From contig CAMNAJ010000004.1 of NCBI GenBank assembly GCA_946530935.1, forward strand, positions 1 to 40,524: a stretch of 40,524 nt of DNA, in the 5' to 3' direction. The notes beneath the pieces were generated by a model, which was given only the letters and a program-made list of their open reading frames with translations, made no database searches and had not been told where the DNA came from. A program made the position numbers and the translations under genes. Below are positions 29,814 through 38,290 of this stretch, piece by piece. How positions within the stretch are numbered: position 1 is the first letter of the stretch; each line of letters begins with the position of its first letter. The DNA comes from an uncultured Candidatus Saccharibacteria bacterium (lineage in GTDB: Bacteria > Patescibacteriota > Saccharimonadia > Saccharimonadales > Saccharimonadaceae).

Positions 29814-31132
29814 AATTCGTCTTCGTCTTCTTCCTCTTCGTAGTTTGGTGCAGCAAATTCTTCTGATTCGCGTAGGGCTCTTGCGTCTAGTACTGCCTGA
29901 TAGATTTCTTCAATACGCGTTAGTGTATAGTTGATGTCGTGTTTTTTAACTTTTTCTAGCGAAGACGCACTCATTTTCTTTGCTTTTTCGGCATTTGTAA
30001 GAATTGTCTTTAATCCATCCGCGACGGCATCTACATCATCTGCTTCGCAAAGATAGCCATTTTCTTCGCTTTTAACTAATTCTGGAATTGCACCAGCTCT
30101 TACCGCAACGCACGGTAAACCGGTTGCCATTGCTTCGAGTAGTACGATACTTTGCGTTTCGGTTTTTGACGTAATTGCAAAAAGTTTCGCCGAACGATAA
30201 ATTTGTGGCAAATCGTCGCCCACAACGCGACCAGTAAAATGCACGCGATTTTCGAGCCCGGCTTTGATTGCCATTTTTTCGAGTTTTGGCTTTGCTGTAC
30301 CATCGCCGACGATTACTAAATGAGCTTCTGGCACCTGATCAGCAACTTGCGTGAATGCCTCCATTAAAACTTCGATACTTTTTTCTGGATCAACGCGTCC
30401 GACATATAATGCAAATGGATTATTTTTTGGCAAATTATATTTTTTATAGATTTCGTCTTTAGCTTTGCCGGCAGAGAATCGCGACAAATCAATACCATTA
30501 CTCAACGCTTCGACCGTAACTTTAAAATGTTTGCGATTTTTTGGAATCAAATCCGAAATCGCTTGTTCGGTCGGCATAGTTGCATATTCGCTGCGACGTA
30601 AAAAACTAATAAAATATTGATTCATAATTTTATTGAGTGGTTGTTTCGCAATTTTTGGCAACTTTAATTGCTGCGTTAAATTGTCTGGGTAAGCATGATC
30701 GGTTGAAACGAGCGGAATATTATGGCGCTTAGCATAACGAAAGACCGAAAGCGCCACTGGTCCTGGTGTCTGGTTATGAATAATATCTGGCTTAAACTCA
30801 TCTAGAGTTTTACGAATTTCAAAATATGACCCCAAACTAACATGAAGGCCATTCTTATAAACAACTTGTGGTATTTTAATTCCGAGCCATTCTTTTGCTT
30901 GCGGTACTTTATTAATTTGGTCAGGGTAGAGCGGCATTTTGAACGATGTTAATCGTGCTACCTTAAAACCAAACTCTTCATCTTTTTCGATTCCGAACTT
31001 TCCAGTTATACTTGGCGTCAATACTAAAACCTCATGCCCTCGTTTGTGCAATCCAGCTGCCAGATTTCGCGAAAATGCTGCCACCCCGTTAATCATCGGA
31101 TAATAGATGTCACTCGAAATTACGATCTTCAT
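29810..31132 (-). CDS. GT4 family glycosyltransferase (PimB/MgtA-like) with acidic C-terminal tail
   Basis: Start MKIVISSDIYYPMINGVAAFSRNLAAGLHKRGHEVLVLTP at 31132; LYVGRVDPEKSIEVLMEAF; ends NYEEEEDEDEF. ORF-track N-terminal extension runs into the divergent gene. Confidence 0.9.
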   Translation of the reverse strand: MKIVISSDIYYPMINGVAAFSRNLAAGLHKRGHEVLVLTPSITGKFGIEKDEEFGFKVARLTSFKMPLYPDQINKVPQAKEWLGIKIPQVVYKNGLHVSLGSYFEIRKTLDEFKPDIIHNQTPGPVALSVFRYAKRHNIPLVSTDHAYPDNLTQQLKLPKIAKQPLNKIMNQYFISFLRRSEYATMPTEQAISDLIPKNRKHFKVTVEALSNGIDLSRFSAGKAKDEIYKKYNLPKNNPFALYVGRVDPEKSIEVLMEAFTQVADQVPEAHLVIVGDGTAKPKLEKMAIKAGLENRVHFTGRVVGDDLPQIYRSAKLFAITSKTETQSIVLLEAMATGLPCVAVRAGAIPELVKSEENGYLCEADDVDAVADGLKTILTNAEKAKKMSASSLEKVKKHDINYTLTRIEEIYQAVLDARALRESEEFAAPNYEEEEDEDEF

Positions 31133-31138
31133 ATCTGT

Positions 31139-31146
31139 ATTATAAT
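31139..31146. promoter_or_regulatory. Overlapping bidirectional -10 element (ATTATAAT)
   Basis: Plus TATAAT 31141-31146; minus TATAAT is the complement of 31139-31144; each 6 nt from its start codon. Confidence 0.7.
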
Positions 31147-31152
31147 ATCTAT

Positions 31153-31917
31153 ATGTCAATTCCGAAAAAGATTCACTACGTTTGGGTCGGCGACGCAGAG
31201 ATTCCGATAGAAGATAAAAAATATATTGCCGGCTGGCGAAAACTACACCCAGATTATGAATTACGCCGCTGGAGTGAGAAGGATATTGATTTATCCCAAT
31301 ATCCACTTGTTGCGACCGCCATTAAACGTCGTCGTTGGGCGCTCGCCTCTGATATTATTCGTATGTACGCCATCTATAAAGAAGGTGGCATCTATATGGA
31401 TACAGACGTCGAATTATTAAAACCACTCGATGATTTATTACAATATGATGCTTTTGCTGGATGGGAATCTCAGTATTGGTTTACAACGGCAATTTTTGGC
31501 GCCGAAAAACATTCGCCATGGATTCGTAAAATTCTTAAACGTTACGAATTAGCCGACCCTAACAAGCGTATTACGACTGATACTTTCTTGAAAACTGTTC
31601 ATAGTCCATCCGTCTATGCACAGGATATTTACAAGATTGAACTTGATGGTAAAACTCGTGTATATGGCGACAATAAATTTGCTACTTTTGCGCCGGAGTA
31701 TTTTAGCCCTAAACACTACATTACCGGCAAAGAAAATATAACCGAAAACACTATCGCTTTTCATCATTATGCTTCAACTTGGCACACCCCAGCTGAAGCT
31801 ATTAAGACAAGAGTCAGTAGCGCTGGGCGTAAAATTCTCGGCACAAAAGGTTATGGCGTACTGGAGAAAGAATATCACGCCAAACTTGAGCGTAAGATAC
31901 GTAAAGAGCTTCCTTAA
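31153..31917 (+). CDS. Glycosyltransferase with DXD sugar-binding motif (GT32/OCH1-like)
   Basis: IPKKIHYVWVGDAEIP, ASDIIRMYAIYKEGGIYMDTDVELLKPLDDLL, FHHYASTW. Confidence 0.9.
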   Translation: MSIPKKIHYVWVGDAEIPIEDKKYIAGWRKLHPDYELRRWSEKDIDLSQYPLVATAIKRRRWALASDIIRMYAIYKEGGIYMDTDVELLKPLDDLLQYDAFAGWESQYWFTTAIFGAEKHSPWIRKILKRYELADPNKRITTDTFLKTVHSPSVYAQDIYKIELDGKTRVYGDNKFATFAPEYFSPKHYITGKENITENTIAFHHYASTWHTPAEAIKTRVSSAGRKILGTKGYGVLEKEYHAKLERKIRKELP

Positions 31918-31932
31918 TGGTAAAATAATCTT

Positions 31933-32349
31933 ATGAAAAAGGTCAAAAAACCAACTGCGGTAGTGAATCGTCGCGCGCATTATGATTACAATCTTTCCGA
32001 CAAGCTTGAAGTCGGCATGGTTTTGACTGGTCCGCAAGTCCGCTTAATTCGCGATAGCCATGCGCAACTGAAGGGCACCTATGTCACAATTCGTAATCAT
32101 GAATTATGGCTACTTGGCCTTACTTTAGGTACTGATACGGCTCAAAATATTAAGCTGCTCGCCACGAAAAAACAAATAGCCACATTGGAGCGCAAAAAGG
32201 TTGACGGCTCCACGGTTGTTCCAGTTGAGTTAAAACCATTTGGTCGACACATCAAATTAATTATTGCAGTGGGCGAAGGTAAGAAAAAATACGACAAGCG
32301 TCAAACTATTAAGGCGCGTGATCTCGAGCGCGAGAGCCATAGATTTTAA
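31933..32349 (+). CDS. smpB: SsrA-binding protein SmpB
   Basis: VVNRRAHYDYNLSDKLEVGMVLTGPQVRLIRDSHAQLKGTYVTI; KYDKRQTIKARDLERE. Confidence 0.93.
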   Translation: MKKVKKPTAVVNRRAHYDYNLSDKLEVGMVLTGPQVRLIRDSHAQLKGTYVTIRNHELWLLGLTLGTDTAQNIKLLATKKQIATLERKKVDGSTVVPVELKPFGRHIKLIIAVGEGKKKYDKRQTIKARDLERESHRF

Positions 32350-32378
32350 GCTTTTTCAGGTTTTAATCAGCTTGCCGA

Positions 32379-32457
32379 AATATACTTAGTTTCATAAAGG
32401 CAAACACGCATGTCAGAAATTCAAGCAGTATTTGAACGACGAGAAACTAAGTATATT
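32379..32457 (+). repeat. Perfect 15-bp inverted repeat flanking the RBS and start codon of the VTC gene
   Basis: AATATACTTAGTTTC (32379-32393) and GAAACTAAGTATATT (32443-32457) are exact reverse complements; the 49-nt loop contains AAAGG and ATG 32410. Confidence 0.85.
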
Positions 32458-33132
32458 CTATCTCGCAAACAGTATGATGAATTAATCAAAGCTCTCGGCA
32501 AAAATATTGAGCCAGACATTTATTTTCGCAATACTAACTGCAGTGTCTATTACGACACGCCAGAATTTGAACTTGTTTCACAATCGCTCGAAAAACCTAT
32601 TTTTAAGCAAAAGATTCGTATTCGTAGCTACGGCGTACCGAAAGATGATACTTCGCCAGTGTTTTTGGAAATTAAAAAGAAATATGACGGCATTGGTAAT
32701 AAGCGTCGCATAAATATGCGCCTAAAAGATTTTTATCATTTCCTTCAAACTGATGAATTGAATGGCGATAATCCGCAGATTGAGCGTGAAATCAAACATG
32801 TTTTTCATCATTACGATTTACGCCCATCCATTTTTATTGCGTATGAACGTTATTCATACTGCGGTGCGGAGAATCCAAATTTCCGTCTAACTTTCGACTT
32901 CGACGTGCGTAGTCGTCTCGACCATCTTCGCCTAGAGGATGGCGACCAGGGTGAACTATATTTTAAGAATGGCGAAATAATCATGGAGGCCAAAAGTCTT
33001 GGCGCATTCCCGATGTGGTTCGTGAAAGAATTATCGCGACTTCATATTTATCCAGCCTCATTCCAGAAATATGGTTACATTTATCAAGCAAGGTTTAACG
33101 AAATTAAAAACAAGAAAAAGGAGAATAAATAA
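32410..33132 (+). CDS. VTC-domain (polyphosphate polymerase-like) protein
   Basis: RRETKYILSRKQYDEL, KQKIRIRSYG, PVFLEIKKKYDGIGNKRRI, EIIMEAKSLGAFPMWF, SFQKYGY: tunnel-domain pattern. Confidence 0.88.
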   Translation: MSEIQAVFERRETKYILSRKQYDELIKALGKNIEPDIYFRNTNCSVYYDTPEFELVSQSLEKPIFKQKIRIRSYGVPKDDTSPVFLEIKKKYDGIGNKRRINMRLKDFYHFLQTDELNGDNPQIEREIKHVFHHYDLRPSIFIAYERYSYCGAENPNFRLTFDFDVRSRLDHLRLEDGDQGELYFKNGEIIMEAKSLGAFPMWFVKELSRLHIYPASFQKYGYIYQARFNEIKNKKKENK

Positions 33133-33794
33133 TGTTTAATAGCATTCTGTCCGGCGAATTGACGCTTGTCAATTTTCTAATTTGTATTGGCGTCGCCTTC
33201 GTACTGGGCCTAATTGTGGCTTTTGTCCACAGTAAAACCGCCAAAACTAATAGTAATTTCGTAACGACATTGGCCGTCCTACCGACTTTGGTAGCAATGG
33301 CAATCTTGCTCGTTAATGGTAATCTCGGTGCCGGCGTGGCTACGGTAGGTGTATTCTCGCTCGTTCGTTTTCGTAGCATACCTGGTAATTCGCGCTCATT
33401 GTTGGCAGTTTTCTTTGCAATGGCGATTGGTCTCGCTGTTGGTACGGGCTATGTTGTCTTTGCGGCACTATTCACGGCCATCATTGGTTTAATTATCTTT
33501 GTCCTTAATTTACTTAATTTCGGCGTTAATGATGTCACGGAGAAAAAACTAGTCGTTGTCGTGCCAGAAGATCTCGACTACACAGACATCTTTGATGACG
33601 TTTTCGAAAAATATACCAACTCTCATTATCTCCAGAAAACCAAAACTACTAACATGGGTAGCCTATTTCAATTAACATATCGCGTAGTATTGAAAGCTGA
33701 TGTAAATGAAAAACGTTTTATCGACAAAATTCGTTCAAAAAATGGCAACTTAAAAGTTGTTCTATCGCAACCAATGGAAGAGGAGGAACTTTAA
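33132..33794 (+). CDS. DUF4956-type membrane protein
   Basis: Polytopic N-terminus with GAGVATVGVFSLVRFRSIPGNSRSLLAVFFAMAIGLAVGTGY; position between VTC and beta-helix genes. Confidence 0.82.
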   Translation: MFNSILSGELTLVNFLICIGVAFVLGLIVAFVHSKTAKTNSNFVTTLAVLPTLVAMAILLVNGNLGAGVATVGVFSLVRFRSIPGNSRSLLAVFFAMAIGLAVGTGYVVFAALFTAIIGLIIFVLNLLNFGVNDVTEKKLVVVVPEDLDYTDIFDDVFEKYTNSHYLQKTKTTNMGSLFQLTYRVVLKADVNEKRFIDKIRSKNGNLKVVLSQPMEEEEL

Positions 33795-33797
33795 TTG

Positions 33798-35492
33798 ATG
33801 AATAAAAATAACCCCAAAGCAAAAGGAAAGCGGCCGCTAACCCAAAAACAGAAAACCGCAATTGGTATTTGTTTAGTTGGCGTACTATTAATTGCAATTC
33901 TAATTGGTTTAGTTTTCAACTTTCAGAACAAATCCGAAGACCTAACAGTTGATACTGGCGTTGTGGCCTCAACTCTTACGGGCGATGCGACAGCATTGAC
34001 GGTGGGTGAAGATGGCGTCGAAATAACCAGTGGCGGCATTTACGAACTGAATGAAAATATCGAAAACGGCTGTGTAATTGTTCGTGCTGAAAATGCCGAT
34101 GTTAAATTAATCCTCAACGGCGTCTCAATTACAAACACAAATGGCCCAGCAATTTATGTGGAGGCGGCCGATAATTTCTACCTTGAATTAAATGGTGACA
34201 ATATACTCGTTTCTACCACATCAACGGACTATAATGGTGCAATTTATTCCAAAGACGACATTCTAATTTATGGCGATGGCTCATTGGATATTACATCAAA
34301 TATAGATGGCATTGTTGGCAAAGATGATCTACAAATTGATGGCGGTAAATTTACGATCGATGCTCAGGATGATGGCATTGTCGGTAAAGATTCCATCAAG
34401 GTGACTGGCGGCGAATTTAATATTGCTGTTAGTGGCGACGGCTTTAAGACGTCTAATGAAACCGAAAAAGGTGATGCAGAATTTACTGGCGGCGTTTTCA
34501 ATATTAACTCCGGTAGTGATGGCTTGCAGATTATTGCTAATCTCCTAATTAGCGGCGGAACTTTTAATATTACCTCCGGCAATGGTTCTGGTACCACCTC
34601 AACCAGCTCGCAATGGGTAGGCGGCAATTCCAACAGCAGCACGTCCACTAAAGGCATCAAAGCGGACGCTTCCGTTCAAATCGATAACGCATCCATTACA
34701 ATTAATTCTCAAGATGATTCTGTCCATTCTAATGGCAACGTAACGATTAATAATGGCACGTTTGACTTATCGTCTGGCGATGATGGTATGCATGCAGATG
34801 GCAATATGACGATAAATAATGGCACAATTATTATTACGAAAGCCTATGAGGGCATTGAAGGTGGCACTATTACGGTCAACGGTGGCGACATTAAAGTAAT
34901 AGCTTCTGATGACGGCTTCAATGCTGCTGGTGGTTCTGATACGACTTCTGGACGCATGGGTGGCCAAAATAGTTTTGCTGGTGACACTAGTAAGGTTCTT
35001 ACTATTAATGGAGGCACAGTCTATGTAAATTCTAGTGGCGACGGTCTCGACTCAAATGGTAACTTATACATTACTGGCGGTACAATTTATGTTGACGGTC
35101 CAACCAATGATGGTAATGGCGCCTTAGATTACGGTGATAGTGGTTGCGAATTTAAGATTACTGGCGGTACTTTGATTGCGGTTGGTTCATCCGGTATGGC
35201 CGTGAATGCGACCACCGCATCCCAGGCTACGGTTTTGATTAATCTTACGAGTAGCTATAATGGTAAATTAACTTTTGGCAATATTAGCTATACGCCAAGT
35301 AAAAACTATAGTTCAGTCTTAATATCTTCCGATAAACTAAGCATCGGTGATAGCTATACTCTTAATATTAATGGTACGGATATCCAGTCTGTTACTTTAA
35401 ATAATTCAGTTACCACCTCTGGTACGGCTGGTATGCAGCCGGGTATGGGGCAAGGTCGTCAAGGCGGCATGCAAGGCGGTGGTCGTCGTTAG
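33798..35492 (+). CDS. Membrane-anchored carbohydrate-binding beta-helix protein (Cthe_2159-like)
   Basis: N-terminal TM; repeated DGIxGKDxLxIxGGxFxI rungs; Gly/Met-rich tail GMQPGMGQGRQGGMQGGGRR. ORF track starts one codon upstream (TTG). Confidence 0.82.
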   Translation: MNKNNPKAKGKRPLTQKQKTAIGICLVGVLLIAILIGLVFNFQNKSEDLTVDTGVVASTLTGDATALTVGEDGVEITSGGIYELNENIENGCVIVRAENADVKLILNGVSITNTNGPAIYVEAADNFYLELNGDNILVSTTSTDYNGAIYSKDDILIYGDGSLDITSNIDGIVGKDDLQIDGGKFTIDAQDDGIVGKDSIKVTGGEFNIAVSGDGFKTSNETEKGDAEFTGGVFNINSGSDGLQIIANLLISGGTFNITSGNGSGTTSTSSQWVGGNSNSSTSTKGIKADASVQIDNASITINSQDDSVHSNGNVTINNGTFDLSSGDDGMHADGNMTINNGTIIITKAYEGIEGGTITVNGGDIKVIASDDGFNAAGGSDTTSGRMGGQNSFAGDTSKVLTINGGTVYVNSSGDGLDSNGNLYITGGTIYVDGPTNDGNGALDYGDSGCEFKITGGTLIAVGSSGMAVNATTASQATVLINLTSSYNGKLTFGNISYTPSKNYSSVLISSDKLSIGDSYTLNINGTDIQSVTLNNSVTTSGTAGMQPGMGQGRQGGMQGGGRR

Positions 35493-35510
35493 GCAAAAAG
35501 CTAAAAAATA

Positions 35511-35554
35511 TGATATAATATAAACAGGGTAGGACTCGCGTTCTTGGCGCGAGT
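35511..35554 (+). promoter_or_regulatory. Extended -10 promoter and leader hairpin before aspS
   Basis: TGATATAAT 35511-35519; hairpin ACTCGCG-ttcttgg-CGCGAGT 35534-35554. Confidence 0.6.
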
Positions 35555-35594
35555 TCTTCTTATCAAATAATAAAAATTAATGGAGCAATCATTT

Positions 35595-37361
35595 ATGAGA
35601 GCATTAGCCAAAGATCTCACTGTCAAATCTGGAAAAGTTGAACTGGCTGGCTGGGTGAATTCTCGTCGTGATCACGGTGGCTTAATCTTTATCGATCTAC
35701 GTGACCATACTGGCGTTATTCAACTTGTCGTCGACCCGAAGACCGAGAATGCTTTTAATTTGGCTGAAAGCTTGCGTGATGAATTTGTTATTCGCGCCAC
35801 CGGTACGGTCCGAAAACGTGGTGAGGGTCTCACCAATCCAAATATCCCAACTGGTGATATTGAAGTCGTAGTGGAAGATCTTACGCTCTTGAACCGCTGC
35901 GACCCGCTTCCTGTTAATACGCACGATGAAGGCACTGAAAGTAGCGAAGAGATGCGTTTGCGTTATCGCTATCTTGATTTGCGCCGTCCAAGTATGCAGC
36001 ATCGTCTCGCTCGCCGCGCAAAATTCTACAAATTCATGCGTGATTATATGGAAGATCACGACTTTATTGAAGTTACTACTCCAATCTTAGCTAACTCTTC
36101 TCCAGAGGGCGCTCGCGATTTTATCATTCCATCTCGCCTTCATCCTGGTCAATTCTACGCTTTACCGCAAGCTCCACAGCAGTTTAAGCAATTATTGATG
36201 GTCGGTGGTTTGCCGCGCTATTACCAAATTGCACCATGTTTCCGCGATGAGGACCCTCGCGCCGATCGTCTTTATGGTGATTTTTATCAGCTAGACCTTG
36301 AAATGTCCTTTGTTGATAGCGGTGAAGAAGTTCGCCAAACTATGGAACCACTTATCGTAAAGCTCGCTACCGAATTTGCTGGCAAGAAAATTGTTACACC
36401 AGAGATCCGCCGCATTCCGTATGTTGAATCCATGGAAAAATATGGCGTTGATAAGCCAGATCTCCGTTATGGTATGGAGCTAATTGACCTTACCGAAGAT
36501 CTTAAGAACACCGAATTCTCAGTTTTTGCCAAGGCAGAATGCGTCAAGGCGATTTGCGTAAAAGGTGGCGCCGATTTGAGCCGCTCACAAATTGACGGTT
36601 TTACTGATAAAGCTCGCAAGCTTGGTGCAGGCGGTCTTGCCTATCTAACCTATACAAAGGAAGGCATTAAGTCGCCAATCGCAAAATTCCTCAGCGAAGC
36701 AGAATTGAACGCAATTACCGAAAAAACTGGCGCAGAAGCTGGCGATGCTGTCTTCTTTGGCGCCGACAAGCGCGCTAAGGTCAACAAAGTTCTTGGCCAA
36801 CTTCGTATCGCTTTTGCCGATCACTTTGGCCTCAAAGATCCGAATGAAGTTGCGCTTTGTTGGATTGTTGATTTTCCATTTTATGAATGGGATGATGGTG
36901 CCAACAAACTCGATTTTGGTCACAACCCATTCTCGATGCCAAAAGGCGGACTCGAGGCTCTCGAAGCTGCCAAGACTGACGAAGAAAAACTTGCTATCGT
37001 AGCAGATCAGTACGATATGGTCATGAACGGCTATGAAATCTGCTCCGGCGCCGTTCGTAACTACAACCCAGAAATCATGTACAAAGTCTTCGATATTCTT
37101 GGTTACGACAAAAAATATGTCGAGGCTCGCTTTGGTGGCATGCTAAATGCCTTCAAGTTTGGTGCACCGCCACATGCTGGTTGCGCCTTCGGTATTGAAC
37201 GTATTTTCATGGTGCTCGAAGATACCGAAAACATTCGCGACATCGTTGCCTTCCCGAAGAACGGTTCTGGTGTCGATCTCATGATGAACTCGCCGTCTCC
37301 GGTTGACGAATATCAAATTAGCGATTGTCATCTTCAACTCGTCGAGCCAGAAGATGAATAA
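35595..37361 (+). CDS. aspS: Aspartyl-tRNA synthetase (alternative ATG start at 35580)
   Basis: GWVNSRRDHGGLIFIDLRDHTGVIQLV, RYRYLDLRRP, SPEGARDF, PQAPQQFKQLLMVGG, FRDEDPRADR, class II motif 3 AFGIERIFM. GGAG at 35582-35585 suits the 35595 start. Confidence 0.95.
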   Translation: MRALAKDLTVKSGKVELAGWVNSRRDHGGLIFIDLRDHTGVIQLVVDPKTENAFNLAESLRDEFVIRATGTVRKRGEGLTNPNIPTGDIEVVVEDLTLLNRCDPLPVNTHDEGTESSEEMRLRYRYLDLRRPSMQHRLARRAKFYKFMRDYMEDHDFIEVTTPILANSSPEGARDFIIPSRLHPGQFYALPQAPQQFKQLLMVGGLPRYYQIAPCFRDEDPRADRLYGDFYQLDLEMSFVDSGEEVRQTMEPLIVKLATEFAGKKIVTPEIRRIPYVESMEKYGVDKPDLRYGMELIDLTEDLKNTEFSVFAKAECVKAICVKGGADLSRSQIDGFTDKARKLGAGGLAYLTYTKEGIKSPIAKFLSEAELNAITEKTGAEAGDAVFFGADKRAKVNKVLGQLRIAFADHFGLKDPNEVALCWIVDFPFYEWDDGANKLDFGHNPFSMPKGGLEALEAAKTDEEKLAIVADQYDMVMNGYEICSGAVRNYNPEIMYKVFDILGYDKKYVEARFGGMLNAFKFGAPPHAGCAFGIERIFMVLEDTENIRDIVAFPKNGSGVDLMMNSPSPVDEYQISDCHLQLVEPEDE

Positions 37362-37379
37362 AATGCTAAAATAGAGCAT

Positions 37380-37886
37380 ATGAACAAAAGAATTAGCGCT
37401 GCAGTTATGGCAATCATTCTCGCATTAACCGGCGCTAATTTTTCTTATGCCCGCACGCTGAACGACGAAGAGATTGGCTTGATTTCACAGACTTGTTCCA
37501 GCATCCAGCTACAGCTCAAAAATATTCAGAAAACCGACGCTCGCTACCGTGCTAAGTTGGGTAGTTATTATGAAATGATTAATTCTAATCTAATGCTCAA
37601 TCTTAATCTTCGTCTAGTTAAAAATAATCTGGCTACTGCTGAATTATCTGAGCTGCAGACAACTTTTTCGAACGAACGCGACTATTTCAAAAATGCCTAT
37701 ACTGCGTATCAGAAAGAATTAGACAATTTGATTGCGATTGATTGCCGCGAAAAACCGCAAGATTTTTACAATCAGCTCGAAGCTGTTCGTTCTCGTCGCG
37801 AAAAGGTAAATACAAGCACGATTCGTCTGCGCGATTTAATTAGGACGCATCGTGAAGCAGTCATATCATTAAGAGGGAGACTATAA
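37380..37886 (+). CDS. Hypothetical secreted helical protein
   Basis: Signal peptide MNKRISAAVMAIILALTGANFSYA; extended -10 TGCTAAAAT 7 nt upstream of the ATG. Confidence 0.8.
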   Translation: MNKRISAAVMAIILALTGANFSYARTLNDEEIGLISQTCSSIQLQLKNIQKTDARYRAKLGSYYEMINSNLMLNLNLRLVKNNLATAELSELQTTFSNERDYFKNAYTAYQKELDNLIAIDCREKPQDFYNQLEAVRSRREKVNTSTIRLRDLIRTHREAVISLRGRL

Positions 37887-38290
37887 TGCCAGACAATGAT
37901 GTGTCTAAACCAGCAGAAAACACTGAAGCTGGGAGCCCAAAACGAGTAAATGGCGGTAGGAATTTAATTATCCTTGGCATTGCGGCTATTATTATTGCTA
38001 TTTCGACCACCGGATTTAGTCTCTGGATCTATCGCCAGAATGACATTTATTTGGATCGTTCTCGCCCAGGCTTTATTTCTGAGGGCGAAAAAAATGAAGA
38101 AGAGAGCATTGAAACATTTTCTGAAGAAGGCGAAATCACTCGTTCGGTGCTCGACAAATATCTTGAAGAGTTAGATTATGTTAGCGAAAAAATCGACGGA
38201 CTATCAGAAGCCTTTTCATCTGGTCCACTTGATGATAGTAATTTTCTTTTTGACGAAGGTGATGACTTAGACCCCGAAGACGCTTCTTAG
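37886..38290 (+). CDS. Hypothetical single-pass membrane protein with acidic C-terminus
   Basis: TAATG overlap with the previous gene; TM NLIILGIAAIIIAISTTGFSLWIY. Confidence 0.75.
   Translation: MPDNDVSKPAENTEAGSPKRVNGGRNLIILGIAAIIIAISTTGFSLWIYRQNDIYLDRSRPGFISEGEKNEEESIETFSEEGEITRSVLDKYLEELDYVSEKIDGLSEAFSSGPLDDSNFLFDEGDDLDPEDAS

Noticed and set aside
34300-34420. Near-repeat GATGGCATTGT(T/C)GG(C/T)AAAGAT in the beta-helix gene as a DNA repeat element
   Set aside because: It encodes successive beta-helix rungs (DGIVGKD); protein-level repeats explain it.
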